In this document: one piece after another, positions 1-10,763 of the stretch
Layout of the letters: every line of letters begins with the position of its first letter
Position numbering within the stretch: the first letter of the stretch is position 1
Assembly: GCA_036023115.1 (NCBI GenBank)
Contig: JAYKKT010000090.1
Coordinates: 35,607,001-35,671,000 of the forward strand
Direction of reading: 5' to 3'
From: Brasenia schreberi
Taxonomy: Eukaryota; Streptophyta; Magnoliopsida; Nymphaeales; Cabombaceae
DNA: 64,000 nucleotides
Position numbers and translations under genes: made by a program
Notes under the pieces: generated by a model
The model's database searches: none
Told to the model about the DNA's origin: nothing
What the model saw: only the letters and a program-made list of their open reading frames with translations

Positions 1-312
1 ATGAGGCCGGATCGGCTCCCGGAGGACGGTATGGCACGCTTCATCAACAGCATCCTGATCAGATTCCCCGATTAGGTTTCGAGCTTATGAATAATAACAA
101 AAACAAGGCGATGATGTTTCCGATAATCGCCCGAAGCGTGGGGCAGAGAGGACGCGAGAGCAGAGTCGATTCCAGGACCGGCAGACGCAGAAGGAAGCGG
201 CGAACGACCTCGCCGGGAATTTGGAGATGACGTTTTCCATGGCGTCCGGCGAGACGACGACGTCAAAATTATCGCCTTTTTCTCCGTCGGTCTGCATTTT
301 CCTCGCCGGCAT
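1..312 (-). CDS. F-box protein, FIST-type (N-terminal part, runs off left edge)
   Basis: The minus strand from 312 starts MPARKMQTDG and then has an F-box-like stretch: NVISKFPARSF, followed by CVCRSWNRLCSRVLSAPRF. This resembles the F-box of plant F-box/FIST-domain proteins, which act as substrate adaptors of SCF ubiquitin ligases. The first frame stops at 85. A second open frame near the edge (about 80..1) reads QDAVDEACHTVLREPIRPH, which resembles the residues that follow the F-box in this family. A short intron (acceptor GATCAG or CATAAG around 61-80) or an indel must lie between them; I could not fix the junction. The promoter side (402-490) carries two TATA boxes in a duplicated segment. 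Seen: F-box-like motif and frame change. Inferred: FIST family membership. Confidence 0.6.
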
Positions 313-348
313 CCTCCTCCTCGATTTCTGAAAAGATTGCGTTGGAAG

Positions 349-510
349 ACACCGTCGAAAGAGAGAACAAAACTGGAGGGAATCGTTTGAATTTCGCTTG
401 CTTATATACTCCTCCAGGTTGCCACCTGTACACCGTCGAAAGAGAGAACAAAACTGGAGGGAATCGTTTGAATTTCGCTTGCTTATATACTCCTCCAGGT
501 TGCCATCTGT
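349..510 (-). promoter_or_regulatory. 81-bp tandem duplication of the F-box gene core promoter
   Basis: Two head-to-tail copies, 349..429 and 430..510, differ at one base (cac/cat near 424/505). Read on the minus strand each copy contains AGTATATAAG, a TATA box, at about 410..401 and 491..482, followed by a pyrimidine-rich segment. The inner TATA box lies about 90 bp before the ATG at 312, a normal spacing for a TATA, transcription start and short leader. The duplication therefore gives this gene two core promoters or a longer leader. Confidence 0.7.
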
Positions 511-573
511 CGAGCTTCTTCGAAAATATCGGAAGGGCTATTTCGCGGTAAATGTGGTAAAATGCCGTTAACT

Positions 574-3500
574 ACAACAACAACTAAGCCTTTTCCCATA
601 CTAGACCGGACCAGCTACATGGACTCTTTGTTTTCACACAACACTATCATGTGCCATGTTAGCAGTTAACTCGCAATAAGCTAGATCATTTTTTATTGTC
701 TTTTTCATACTTTTGTGGTCGTCCCCTACTTCTTTTAATACTTTCAAAATCTAGTTTTTCATACTTTCTTATATGTTCTTATTTTGATCTTCTTTCTATA
801 TGTCCAAACTACCTTAAACGATATTTTCTCATTTTATCCTCTATTGGTGTCATACATAATTTATTTCTAATAACCTTATTATGTATACGGTCATCCATCT
901 GAACATCTTTATTTTTGTCACAAACATCTTTTGTACACGTTGAACCATAAAACATGACAAGTCTAATTGTTGCTCTATAATATTTACCTTTTAACTTTAA
1001 TAGTATCTTCTTATCACAAACAATACTTGATAGTCCTCTCAACTTTAACCTACCAGCATTAATTCTATGCGTAACATCTCCATCAATTCTTCCATCACTC
1101 TTAAAAATTGATCCTAGTTATTTAAAATTTTTCTTTTGGAGGATGCAATGTGTGCCAATTTTAATTTTTATGTGCTTTGAATTAACCAAATGATCAAACT
1201 TACATTACATATATTCTGTCTTTGTTCTACTAAGTCGAAGGCCTTTACTTTCTAATGTTTCTAGTTCCAATTTTTTATTAACTTTTTTCTTTAAACTCTT
1301 CCACTAACACAATGTCATTTGCAAATAACATACGTCAAGGTACTTGTAGATGTGAAAATTTCACTTCAAGTCTTAAAGAAAACTTTTCAACACTACTTAG
1401 TTGCGCGAGTGTGTCAGCTAGTTTCCAAAAACTAGTAAAGTTTTGAATATGACTTTATGATTGTGGCTAAGCGAGATCTTTTCGCTTTAGGCCTTTTTGA
1501 ACAAATACTCAAGGGTCAGCCTAAACACTTTAAGGATTTCAAATGTGTAGGTGAAGTTTCAAATCCAAGTGAAAACAATGTGTTGATAAGAACAAACTCG
1601 TGCACTTTGGTTTCAAGTTTTAAAATCAACAAGTTCTAAAAAATAGAAACTCATTTTATTTTTAGATCTTGTTTTCCAATTTTTTTTGAGTGACCTAAAT
1701 ACCTCCAAAATTCATGAAAATTTTAAAGAACATAGCTTGGAATGTGGAGATTGTAAGACATTTTTTTTTTTTGAAAATTTGGGATTGGGATGATGCAGAA
1801 TTAAATCGACAAAGTTCTTCTACTTAGACACTCGAAACTGTTCTGTCATAGAAATATAGAGACCCAAAGATAGGTCTGTATCTCGGTGCTCAGAGCTCCA
1901 ATTTTAGTGAACTTAGTCTTATTGGAAAGCTATGGATTTCAACTTTCCAACGAGCTAAGATTCACTGAATTTGGATAATTACAGACAGAGTTATGGGATG
2001 ATTATCTAGGCTCTATTGTAGAAAAACAAGGTTGACAGAAAGTTTATAAAATTTTCCTGGTCTTACATAACTTTTAATACATGGTTGCACGACCCTAAAA
2101 TTATTGAAAATTTTATTACAAGTGGGCTTCTGTGTGTAGATATAGTGTAACAAATTTCAGAGTGAGCGGAGTAGCAGTTTAAGAATGAAAAATAAAGCAA
2201 TCAACATATGCAAGAATGCTCAAATCTAGAATTTCGTTTTTACAACATACGTGATGCAAACTCACCCGAATTCAAATTACAACAACACAACGTCCTAAAG
2301 TAAATTGCTGAAGGAAAATGAATGAAAATATATATATTAGCTTAAGCATAGAGGAGATTAGAAGATATAGAGTTTTATAACATATAGAGAGGTAGAATCA
2401 ATAACACAAACAATTAGAGTGCATAAGCAAGAAACGGAAATTTCAGCACATCTACTTCTTATTACATCATGTGGGGAGACAAAGCTCCATTAATACAACC
2501 CCTTTTGAATTGAATATGAACAAGAGATGGATATGAATCAAAGGAGAAAGATACTTAGACGTTTCTTCAAGGATCGGCCACTAATGGTGGTGCACAACCC
2601 TCACATTTCCCCTTTCTTCTTTCTTGTTTTCTCACTCAAACTATCCCAACAATGTGCAACACTTAGCCTAATTCTACACTCTCTTCCCCTCTCTCAAGCC
2701 TTCCCTAACAGCCCACGATACTCCCAAGATGCAACACTTTGATGCCCCAATGCTCCAAGGCTCCAAGGTGCAGCCATTCTCCCAAAATCTCAAGCTCTCA
2801 AGATGAACTCCCAACATGCTTTGCCGGCCTCCCCTTGGCCTCTATTTATAGGCCAAGGAGGGCTCTTCTAGGCCCTTCCTTGGGGCGGGTGATCCAAGAC
2901 CCAAACCTAGCCCCAAGGGTCTTCATGTGGTCTCCTTCATCCATAGGTGGACCAGCCCCATGTGGGCTGGTTCTTGGTTCAACCGTGTGCACCTAGGCGT
3001 GGTCCATTTAGCCTAGGTGTCTCCCAAGTAAAAATCGGCTAGAGTTACCCTTCGACTTGATATGTCTCATCCCATTTGATCAAGGCTAGGCATAGAATTT
3101 CAATTGTTGTTTAGCCAAAGGGTGTAGGGTGGACATGGCTAGGCCAACTCCAACTTGGTTGGGTTTAGCCATTTGATTCGAACTAGGCCATGAGTCATGT
3201 TTAGCTTAGGTTAATAAAGTCTAGGTCTTAGTCAAGTTCAACTAGGTTTAGGTTGGTGAGGCTATCTACTTGACTTGATCTTTGATAAAGACGCGCCTTA
3301 ACTTGACGTGGTCCACTTCATTGCTCCACGGTTTGACTTTCACGAACTCGATCCTGGCTTGAAGCGGGCTTCAACCGTCGCCTTGATCTTCGCCTGATTT
3401 GTTCATATCCTCTTGGCCTTATCCCTTAAGCTTTTACTTGAACCTCTTTATCTTTAAAATCTTCATTTTAAATATTTAAAATTCTCATTTTAAAGCGGAG

Positions 3501-4261
3501 GTTTTAAAACAAGCTAGCTTTCGAAATTGAGAGTTTTTACAACAATTTATTTAGGGTGTTTACAATACTTTTCTTAAATATGTTTTGTTACCTCATCAAT
3601 CACCATTATAAATAAGTATGGACTTAAAGTTGATCCTTGATATAACTCAATATTAACTTCAAAGAAGTCTATCATTACTTCATGAGTCCTCAAACGTATT
3701 TTTGCACCATCGTACATGTCTCTTATAAGGTTTATCTATGTCAATTGGATACCTCTTTTTTCGAAAGTTCTCAAAGAACCTCCCTCGATACCCTATCGTA
3801 AGTTTTTTCTAGATTAATAAATATCATGTGAAGGTCTTTTTTTTTTACTCTAAAATATTTCATAAGATGTCTCAAAAGGTGAATCACTTCAACAGTAGAT
3901 CTATCTGGCATGAATCCAAATTGGTTATCTGTTGTACTCGATACTTGTCTTAACCTACGTTCGATAATTCTTTCCCATACTTCCATAGTATGGCTTATTA
4001 ACTTGATACCCCTATAATTCACACAATTTTGAATGTCTCCCTAGTTCTTATATATGGGTATAAGTGTACTCACTCTCCATTCTTTGGGCATCTTTTGGTT
4101 TTTCTATATTTCATTAAATAGTCTTGTGAGCCAAGTGATTCCTTTTTATCCTAGGATTTTCCAAACTTCTATATAAATATTGTCTTGTCATACCGATTTA
4201 CCACTCTTCATATGTTGAAGAGCCTCTTTGACTTCATTCTTTTTAATACGTCGGTAGAAAT
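574..4261 (-). mobile_element. RTE-type LINE copy 1, 5'-truncated, split by a solo LTR
   Basis: On the minus strand this carries reverse-transcriptase remnants. The frame 4022..3771 includes NYRGIKLISHTMEVWERIIERRLRQ in two parts and NQFGFMPDRSTVE, and the 3' part (1042..809) matches the other RTE copies in the window. The 3' end at 574 is the family terminus with (TTG)n. Both flanks share an imperfect 21-bp target duplication beginning tgtggtaaaat (553..573 and 4262..4282, about 16 of 21 matching), so this was one insertion. The coding frame is broken by stops and by the insertion at 1345..3564. It lies just upstream of the F-box promoter. Confidence 0.8.
1345..3564. mobile_element. Solo LTR of about 2.2 kb inside RTE copy 1
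   Basis: The RTE sequence breaks after ggtact at 1344 and resumes at 3565 with atact. The inserted segment starts TGTAGATG and ends GTTTACA, giving TG...CA ends with TGTA/TACA inverted termini and a 5-bp flank (gtact / atact, one mismatch). No reverse transcriptase, integrase or gag frame is visible inside. A TATA-like tatttatagg lies at about 2845. The size and the lack of coding favour a solo LTR left by recombination of a gypsy-type element. A large non-coding LARD is the alternative, but no second LTR copy is seen. Confidence 0.6.
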
Positions 4262-4631
4262 TGTGGTAAAATACCAGTAGCTAATATGATAAAATGTAAC
4301 GATATTTTGGATAAAGTTGGTATCCTCATTTTTTTTTATATTTGATAAACAGAAAAAAATAGATCCCCATAAGATCTATTTCTTTCACAAGTAGAGTCAG
4401 CAGGTTGGGTTATTTGTCCACACTAAAACGATGTTTGTTCCTCCTAAAATCATTTTGCGCAACCCTAACCTGACCCCCTTGGCTTCGGGTCAACCCGACC
4501 TGCCGTGGATGTAACAAAAGATACAAGTTAGTGTTTATATCATATGAAAAAGAAGATTAATCAAGAACCTTATAAACAAATAAATGCAAGAAACAATGGA
4601 TTTGGATAAAAGAAATTAGAATATGTGGCTA

Positions 4632-4632
4632 C

Positions 4633-4672
<40 letters not shown>
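4632..4672. repeat. (TA)n/(TG)n microsatellite
   Basis: A run of TA followed by TG dinucleotides. Confidence 0.95.
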
Positions 4673-4942
4673 GAGACGCGGTCACATATGTTTAGTGTAA
4701 TAATTTACCTTCAGGCCTGTGTTGAGTATTGACTTGCTAACACCCTTGAGAGTCAAAGCCATGAAGTCCTTCCCTAACTCCACTTAAAGTGCCTTTTCAC
4801 TAAAAGTGTTCAGGTTTTACAATATATTAATGATACTTAATACATGAGGCCTTTTGATAAAGAAATTATCTCATGATATAGGAAAGAACCTTAAATTGTT
4901 AGTTGAATCGACCTCATCACTTAATAAATAAATAATCAAATC

Positions 4943-4944
<2 letters not shown>

Positions 4945-5014
<70 letters not shown>
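4945..5014. repeat. (AT)n microsatellite, left of foldback element
   Basis: An uninterrupted AT dinucleotide array of about 70 bp. Confidence 0.95.
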
Positions 5015-5017
<3 letters not shown>

Positions 5018-5119
5018 TCAAGAACCTTGGATTGTTAGTCGAATCCATCTCCTCACATAGATTCAACTAATAATCCAAGGGATAGATTCAAGTTTTCAAC
5101 TAACCATCCAGGGTTCCTT

Positions 5120-5123
<4 letters not shown>
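5015..5123. mobile_element. Foldback (MITE/Micron-like) element between two (TA)n arrays
   Basis: The left end reads ataggtcaagaaccttgg and the right end, reverse complemented, reads atagggaaggaaccctgg. Inside there is a second inverted pair: gattgttagtcgaatcc against its complement at about 5059-5080. A further diverged copy of the same arm lies at 4877-4920 (ggaaagaaccttaaattg). The element is bounded on both sides by long (AT)n arrays, the arrangement described for Micron elements, which target TA microsatellites. No coding capacity. Confidence 0.5.

Positions 5124-5165
<42 letters not shown>
5123..5165. repeat. (TA)n microsatellite, right of foldback element
   Basis: A TA dinucleotide array immediately after the foldback element. 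Confidence 0.95.
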
Positions 5166-5169
<4 letters not shown>

Positions 5170-7443
5170 CATGCACAGGTCATACTCATGCCTGAATCTC
5201 GCTTTCTGTATAAATACCTGTATGTAAAGTTCCTGTTCTCAAAGCATTGGTGAAGCTTCCGTTTGGCCTTCCTCGAGTTGTATTCTGTTGATCAACTTTT
5301 GTTGGCTTCTGATGATGCTTTAGCAGCTAATGTGAGATGATTGATTTGATATCAATCGATGATGATCATGATATCCGCCATGAAGATTGAAGCGGGATGA
5401 TCATGAAGGTGGTAATGGTGATCTATGAAATTCATACTTTTCAATGCATACATGCACTAAACAATGGCTAGGAGAGAACAGAACCATATGAAATTGCGAT
5501 CTTAATAATGACAAATCAAGACATACCTCTGAATTACAGAGATTCCAGTGCTCAAAGTCCATGGTGGAGAAAGGACAACTGATATTAATGTATATATAGG
5601 GAGACACACACACATTTGTTTGTTTGCATGTCAAGCAGCTAGGTTTTCTATTGGTTTTGTAATCGGTTGCTCGACACCATCCTAAACAAGATACTTTATT
5701 GTTTTCTTTTAATGACAGAAGAATATCCTATCGTGCTAAAAATATGTGCATTCATATTGAATATCCTATGCATGCAGTTGGATCCATCTTGAACTTTGAA
5801 ATAAAGTACCTTACATTTTTTCCAACAAAAAGAAAATACAAAGGCAATGAGTTGCGTGTGTGTAACAAACATATGTGCGTGCGTGCATCTTGAATGGCTT
5901 TTCTTTGGAAATCTATATTGTGATCAAACTATGGAGACATTGGAGATGCATGAAATGTAGTATGTAAACATCGGAACCCAACACCAACCTGTCATCTTCT
6001 TTTCTCACGATTGTTAGTTGGAGACTCCTGAAATCAGTGATGCAAACGGGCTTATGCATTTGCTATGTGGGGAAGCAACATAAATACAAGAACTACTTAT
6101 TGTTGGCTCATCTACTTTCGTTGTTTTGCTCATACCATCTCGTGCCAAGCCAAGTCCCCGTTGCTCTATATGAAGCTTAAACATGATAGGTTCCTGAGGG
6201 ATCATGCAGTTGGTTGTATTTATTGTTTATATAAATATTCAAGAAACATGTTTGTCAACCATTGATTGATAGAGTCGCAATTAGACCTTGAAAACCACTC
6301 TGGATTTAGGCACCCCAAGTTGGCCGTGTGTGTGTGCAGCGAGAGAGAGAATGGTATGGTCATGAGTGAAGAGCGGTGAAGAGGGTGTGCTCATCTTATT
6401 GAATTAGTAGGAAGGACACACACATACACGCGCACATGCACACACACATAATATATACAAAATGTGGATTTTGTATAACCCAGGCAGACAGATCCAAGAG
6501 AACATTCCACCATTTTATAATAAAGGCATGTCTAAATAATTGTTTACAGCAAGTTGGATGGACCCATCACAACTTGCAAACTTTTCGTTAGGTCTCATTT
6601 CATTTCAGGGGAAGGCTCTGGACGCTCATCCGAGCGGGTGCACCAAAATGGGCATCTCCATTGTACCCTTGGGGTAATTTAGAAAGTTGCCTTTGCTGCC
6701 AAACAGGAACGTTCCTGGAAGGAGGCCAGTTTTAGTTCTCCTTTCCCACTTTTTCCAAATTTTTGTCAATCGTATTCTTTCTCATGTTCTTTGTGAAATT
6801 GCAGTATGCCACTACATTATTTCAAATGCATTACTTACATTTATTATTCGAATCTCTGGTTACCACAGAGGATGCCCTGAGTAAATCTTACCAGCAGAGA
6901 GACTTTCAGATTCTATCAAAAGAACTTAGATCTCCATCTCAAGAATGAATACTTGCATCAAATCTGGCGTGAACGTGCACTTGCAATTCTAGAACATCCA
7001 CTTATGAACATCTTGAACATAACCCTTTCCCATTTGACAGATAGCGAGAGAAACATCACCTAGATAGCATACAGGACTCGACCCGGTAAACCCCCTCCAC
7101 TCCCCCCGAATTTCAGTTCAGAGAAGTCATCTTTCAAAATTCCATTCGTGAACAGAATAGTTTCCACAGACAACATCCAAACAAGTCCAGGACTATAAAT
7201 TTGGGGTCGTTCGTCTATGACAGCTGACATATGTTAGAATAGCCACATGCACATATGATATCATGCTTAATCGTCCCATGGAAAACAGGCAGCGGGAGAA
7301 CAGTATTAACGTTTCATGCCTTATAGAGCTCAAATAACATTATTCAAACACAACAAAGTTCTAAGCATCAAATTGATCAGATTCTTGTGATCTAATCTAA
7401 TACTAACTGGAAGTGAAGGCAAAAAAAATCCAACCAACTAGCA

Positions 7444-10061
7444 TCAGACAGAAGCCGTCTTCTTCTGTTGAAATATCACGGCAACAATAGGAACGGTTAC
7501 ACCAATGGTAAAACATGTCCACACGCCGAGACTCATCTTCAGTTTCTGGTGTTTCATCCTGTCCAGATTGTACATATGTTTTGCATGCACGTAGAAAGGC
7601 TCTGAATCATGGCCATGGCCACCTCCCATTCTCTTCACAGCAGTTGAATGCACTCCTCTGGATACTGTAAGGTCATACATTGTTGTTAAATCCTGGTGGA
7701 ACAATGTAACAACTCAACTCCCCAAAGCACACAAACTCTAACAAGTGTTTGAGCCTTAGACATTGAATATGTTGAAAAACTATATAAATTATAGTTGAAA
7801 AGTAAGAGAGAGAGAGCATTGGTCCATATCGGGAGTGATTTTTTAGCAAACTGTTTTACTGAAGTCCACTCCAAAAATCATCATAAAGATCCTAAGTGCT
7901 GAAGTTAATGGTCCCAATGAGCGATTATATGTGGACACAGCAAAAATGTGGGATTGCAAGAAATTTCTGATGATTTATATAGTTTTGCTCTCTCTCTCTT
8001 AGTCACAAACAAATGTAGAAGTTTGGGTTACAACAACAACTATGCCTTTTCCCATACTAGATGGGTCGGCTACATGGATTCTTTGTTTTCACAAAGTCCT
8101 ATCATAATTTGTAAAATCCATGATAAATAAGTCTGACAAAGTTTTACATTGATTGTCGGAAGCCTAACGCAACCCTCCTCTTTTATCCAGGCTTGGTACC
8201 GGCCATGCAAGGGTGATCCCTTACATGAATGGAGTTAGGAGTTTGGGTTAACTAGAATAAATTATGTGGGGTAGCGGCCCAGTGGCCAGAACAACATATT
8301 GCTTTGTTGGTATGAATGGATAGTACTGATGCTCAAATAAATTTACAAAAAGTATTTCAGAGAGACCATTACACAATTCTGAGTAAGAAAGAAATCTGAA
8401 ACCATTGCACAACTTCAAAGAGTGCTGGTAAGCTTCTAATAAAGCTTCTGTTGACACGTTGGGCAAGTTTTTCAGATGCATCATAGCCCTAAAGAGAAGT
8501 TGTTATTTAAGAATCATGAAGACGATGAAAATGAGATAATACCAAGGAAAATATATAACCTCAGACCTTCTTGTCATATAATAGGGTGATAAATCAGCCA
8601 TGATGGTGTGACACTGCTATACGTGGATCCATGGAAGCGAGGTTGCCCTTCCAATAGCTGGGTTGAGAGCTCGGACGAAGGAGGACAGTAGCATGCTGCA
8701 TTATCCTAATTGAGAGCTAGCATAAACCTTTACCGAATCTTTACCATCAAACCCAGAACTTTGACGTTCATGTTGGAGCTTCCTTGTGAGTGTTGTCTGT
8801 GCAGTTGAAATGCCATCAGAAAATGCTGTTTGCTCTCCCTTTCTAAACCTACCAACTATGATGTTTTCTTTAATCATTCCATCCATGGAAGCTGCCCGAA
8901 AATGCGTCTCATTTTCAAACTTAAGAAGGAAACGTTTTCTCTTCCAAGTTATGGTATAGTATTAGAAAGTTAAGATATACAAGATCGGTTTCACCGAAAT
9001 GAAATGTACATCGACCTAGCATCCGATGGTCGAATGATTAGAAAGCTTCCCAAGGACTCAATGATCCAATCAATTTGGTGATTTGCAGAAGTACCTATAA
9101 ACGTCTGGAAACAAGAACGATATACAGGAGACCGAAGCTAAACATGAAATAATTATCCAATAAAGTTCTGGACACTCACGCTCACAACACCATTCTGTAC
9201 TGAAGGTAGTTCTAAGTCTCTTTGAATCCAGATGCTACCAACGCTAAGCTACATTCTGATTAGAAGAGAAAAGAAACAAAGAAAGAAATCATCCAACGAC
9301 AAAATAGTGTTGCAAGTCGCTATGAACGAGATGACTATTTCCAAAATCAACTCAACTTCACAACGATTTCATACTGATACCGGTACTTACGAATCTAAAA
9401 TACACCCAGGACCTCTTAATTGGAAGAAAAAGCTTTTCTTCCATCCACAAGATGGTCAATCATAATTTTCACCATCCTATAAAGAGATACCATAAAATCA
9501 TAATAACGGATACTACAAATAGAAATAGAAGTAAACACAAGTCTTAATCCAACATATTGTAGAACGCAAAGAACTTTGCTTATATTCACCACGAAAATGG
9601 AACTTCAGCCAATTTGGATGACGCACGAACACACTAACAAATTAAGACAGGAAATCATTCAACACACGCCGCTTTCGTAACAAAGAACAAAAAAAGTACA
9701 AATCACAACAATAAAAATCATAGAAACGAAGCCCTAAGTCTACCAAACACCTCACACTCCAAGAAAAGGGTTTATCAACAAGTTCATTGCATGGTGCAAC
9801 GGTTATTAAAATAAGGCATCAATATGCACCCAGAGCGTTAGTTCCACGGCAGCGCGCCTTAGCGCTGATGCTGTTGGTGGGGAGTTCGACTCCCAAGGGG
9901 TTATGCGTGTTAGGAGAAAAAATAAGGAGGCATCGATAACAACGTCTGTAAAGATGCGGACGGAAATTCAACAAATACAAGGATGGCGCACCTGTCTTGG
10001 AGAGGATGCCATTAGAGGCATTTAAGAGCTTCAATCCAGATCGCAACCCATTAACAGCCAT
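7444..10061 (-). CDS. Mitochondrial COX7c-like small subunit (complex IV type), two exons
   Basis: Exon 1 is 10061..9992 and exon 2 is 7664..7444; the 2.3-kb intron has donor AG|GTGCGC and acceptor CTTACAG|TATCC, joining in frame for 96 residues. Residues 1-30 (MAVNGLRSGLKLLNASNGIL, then SRGVHS) look like a mitochondrial presequence. A conserved block follows, with GGGHGHD at 37-43, HAKHMYNLDRMKHQ at 50-63 and one membrane span at about 67-88, ending QQKKTASV. This matches small plant inner-membrane proteins assigned to cytochrome c oxidase, the COX7c-like / COX-X class; the exact subunit name is inference. An in-frame ATG at 7680 would give a shorter product without the presequence, so I prefer the spliced form. 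A (GA)n tract precedes the start codon. The intron contains the mini-RTE element at 8031..8239. Confidence 0.72.
8031..8239 (-). mobile_element. 209-bp RTE-derived mini-element (5' end joined to 3' end)
   Basis: Read on the minus strand, it begins like the 5' end of the RTE fragment at 17486 (AACTCC..CATGTAAGGGATCACC, then GGAGGAGGGTT). At about 8110 it switches to the RTE 3' end (AACAAAGAATCCATGTAGCC, GGGAAAAGGC, then TTG repeats). The whole coding region is missing. The switch lies near a shared TATGA. The element is flanked by a perfect 11-bp duplication, agtttgggtta, at 8020..8030 and 8240..8250, so it inserted as a complete 209-bp unit. It sits in the intron of the COX7c-like gene. Confidence 0.8.
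9825..9915 (+). mobile_element. Possible diverged tRNA-like SINE fragment
   Basis: It contains a B-box-like gttcgactccc after ggtgggga, then ggggttatgcg. It resembles the SINE family elsewhere in the window, but the A box and tail are unclear. It lies within the intron of the COX7c-like gene, close to exon 1. Confidence 0.3.
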
Positions 10062-10680
10062 TTCTTCAAAACTCTCTCTCTCTCTCTCGTTGCCGATGGA
10101 AATTGAAGGAGGGTGGTTGTCTTTTTCAATATGAAACGAAACGACCGAGCTGTTCTCACTCCGGTGAAACAGGAGATTGTGAATGGGGTGTCAGCGGGTC
10201 GGACTCTATGCTGATCCAGGTACTGTCGGGCCCTGGATATTGCTTTAGGATGTCAGTACCTGAATTTAGTGTTCTATCGGGTTTAACATGGATTATATCC
10301 GGAACTTATGAATAGAATTTAAACTGTAACCCAATCATATACTCTCATTACCGTTTTATAGAACTCTGCCTCCATCCCCATCCACGTTCCATGAAAGGCT
10401 AAAAAGACCTCTGTCCTTATCCTTGCGTCTCTCATGGGGACTCATCGGGCAAAAGGATGTCCAGATGCATATTAGAATAAACTTTTATATTTAAAATGCA
10501 ACCTCAATTTTTATGAAATGTATTCAAATTTAAACATATTATTACGAATAAAATGTATGGAAAATGATTGTAAGTTTACGAATTAAGGAAAAAGGTGTTA
10601 TATTTTTTTATTTATCATTTTTCATGATCGAATAGTTTGAAAGGAAAGAGTAAAACATAGTTCAATATCACATCCATAGC

Positions 10681-10760
10681 ATTAGCTCACCTGACAGGGG
10701 GCTTGACTCACAAGATCACGGTTGCGAAAACGATACAGCATGCTTACTCGGCTTCCACCT
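10681..10760 (+). mobile_element. tRNA-derived SINE copy (diverged)
   Basis: It starts attagctcacctgacaggg, the A-box region shared with the other copies, followed by cttgactcacaagatcacgg. The B box is decayed (gcgaaaacgat). It abuts the (CAA)n end of RTE copy 2. Confidence 0.5.
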
Positions 10761-10763
10761 ACA

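Larger units (their letters stand above)
4283..7443. other. Gene-free stretch between RTE copy 1 and the COX7c-like gene
   Basis: This contains a (TG)n array, two (AT)n arrays and the foldback element listed separately. The remaining open frames (for example around 5401-5893, 6014-6265 and 6687-6948) are short, lack recognisable domains and overlap on opposite strands. I see no supported gene here. The 3' untranslated region of the COX7c-like gene probably reaches into about 7200-7443. Confidence 0.5.

Noticed and set aside
8248..8484. 78-residue minus-strand frame (MMHLKNLPNVSTEALLEAY) in the COX7c-like intron
   Set aside because: Tested as an extra exon, but exon 1 to the 7664 exon already joins in frame with a good presequence and no splice sites required this one.
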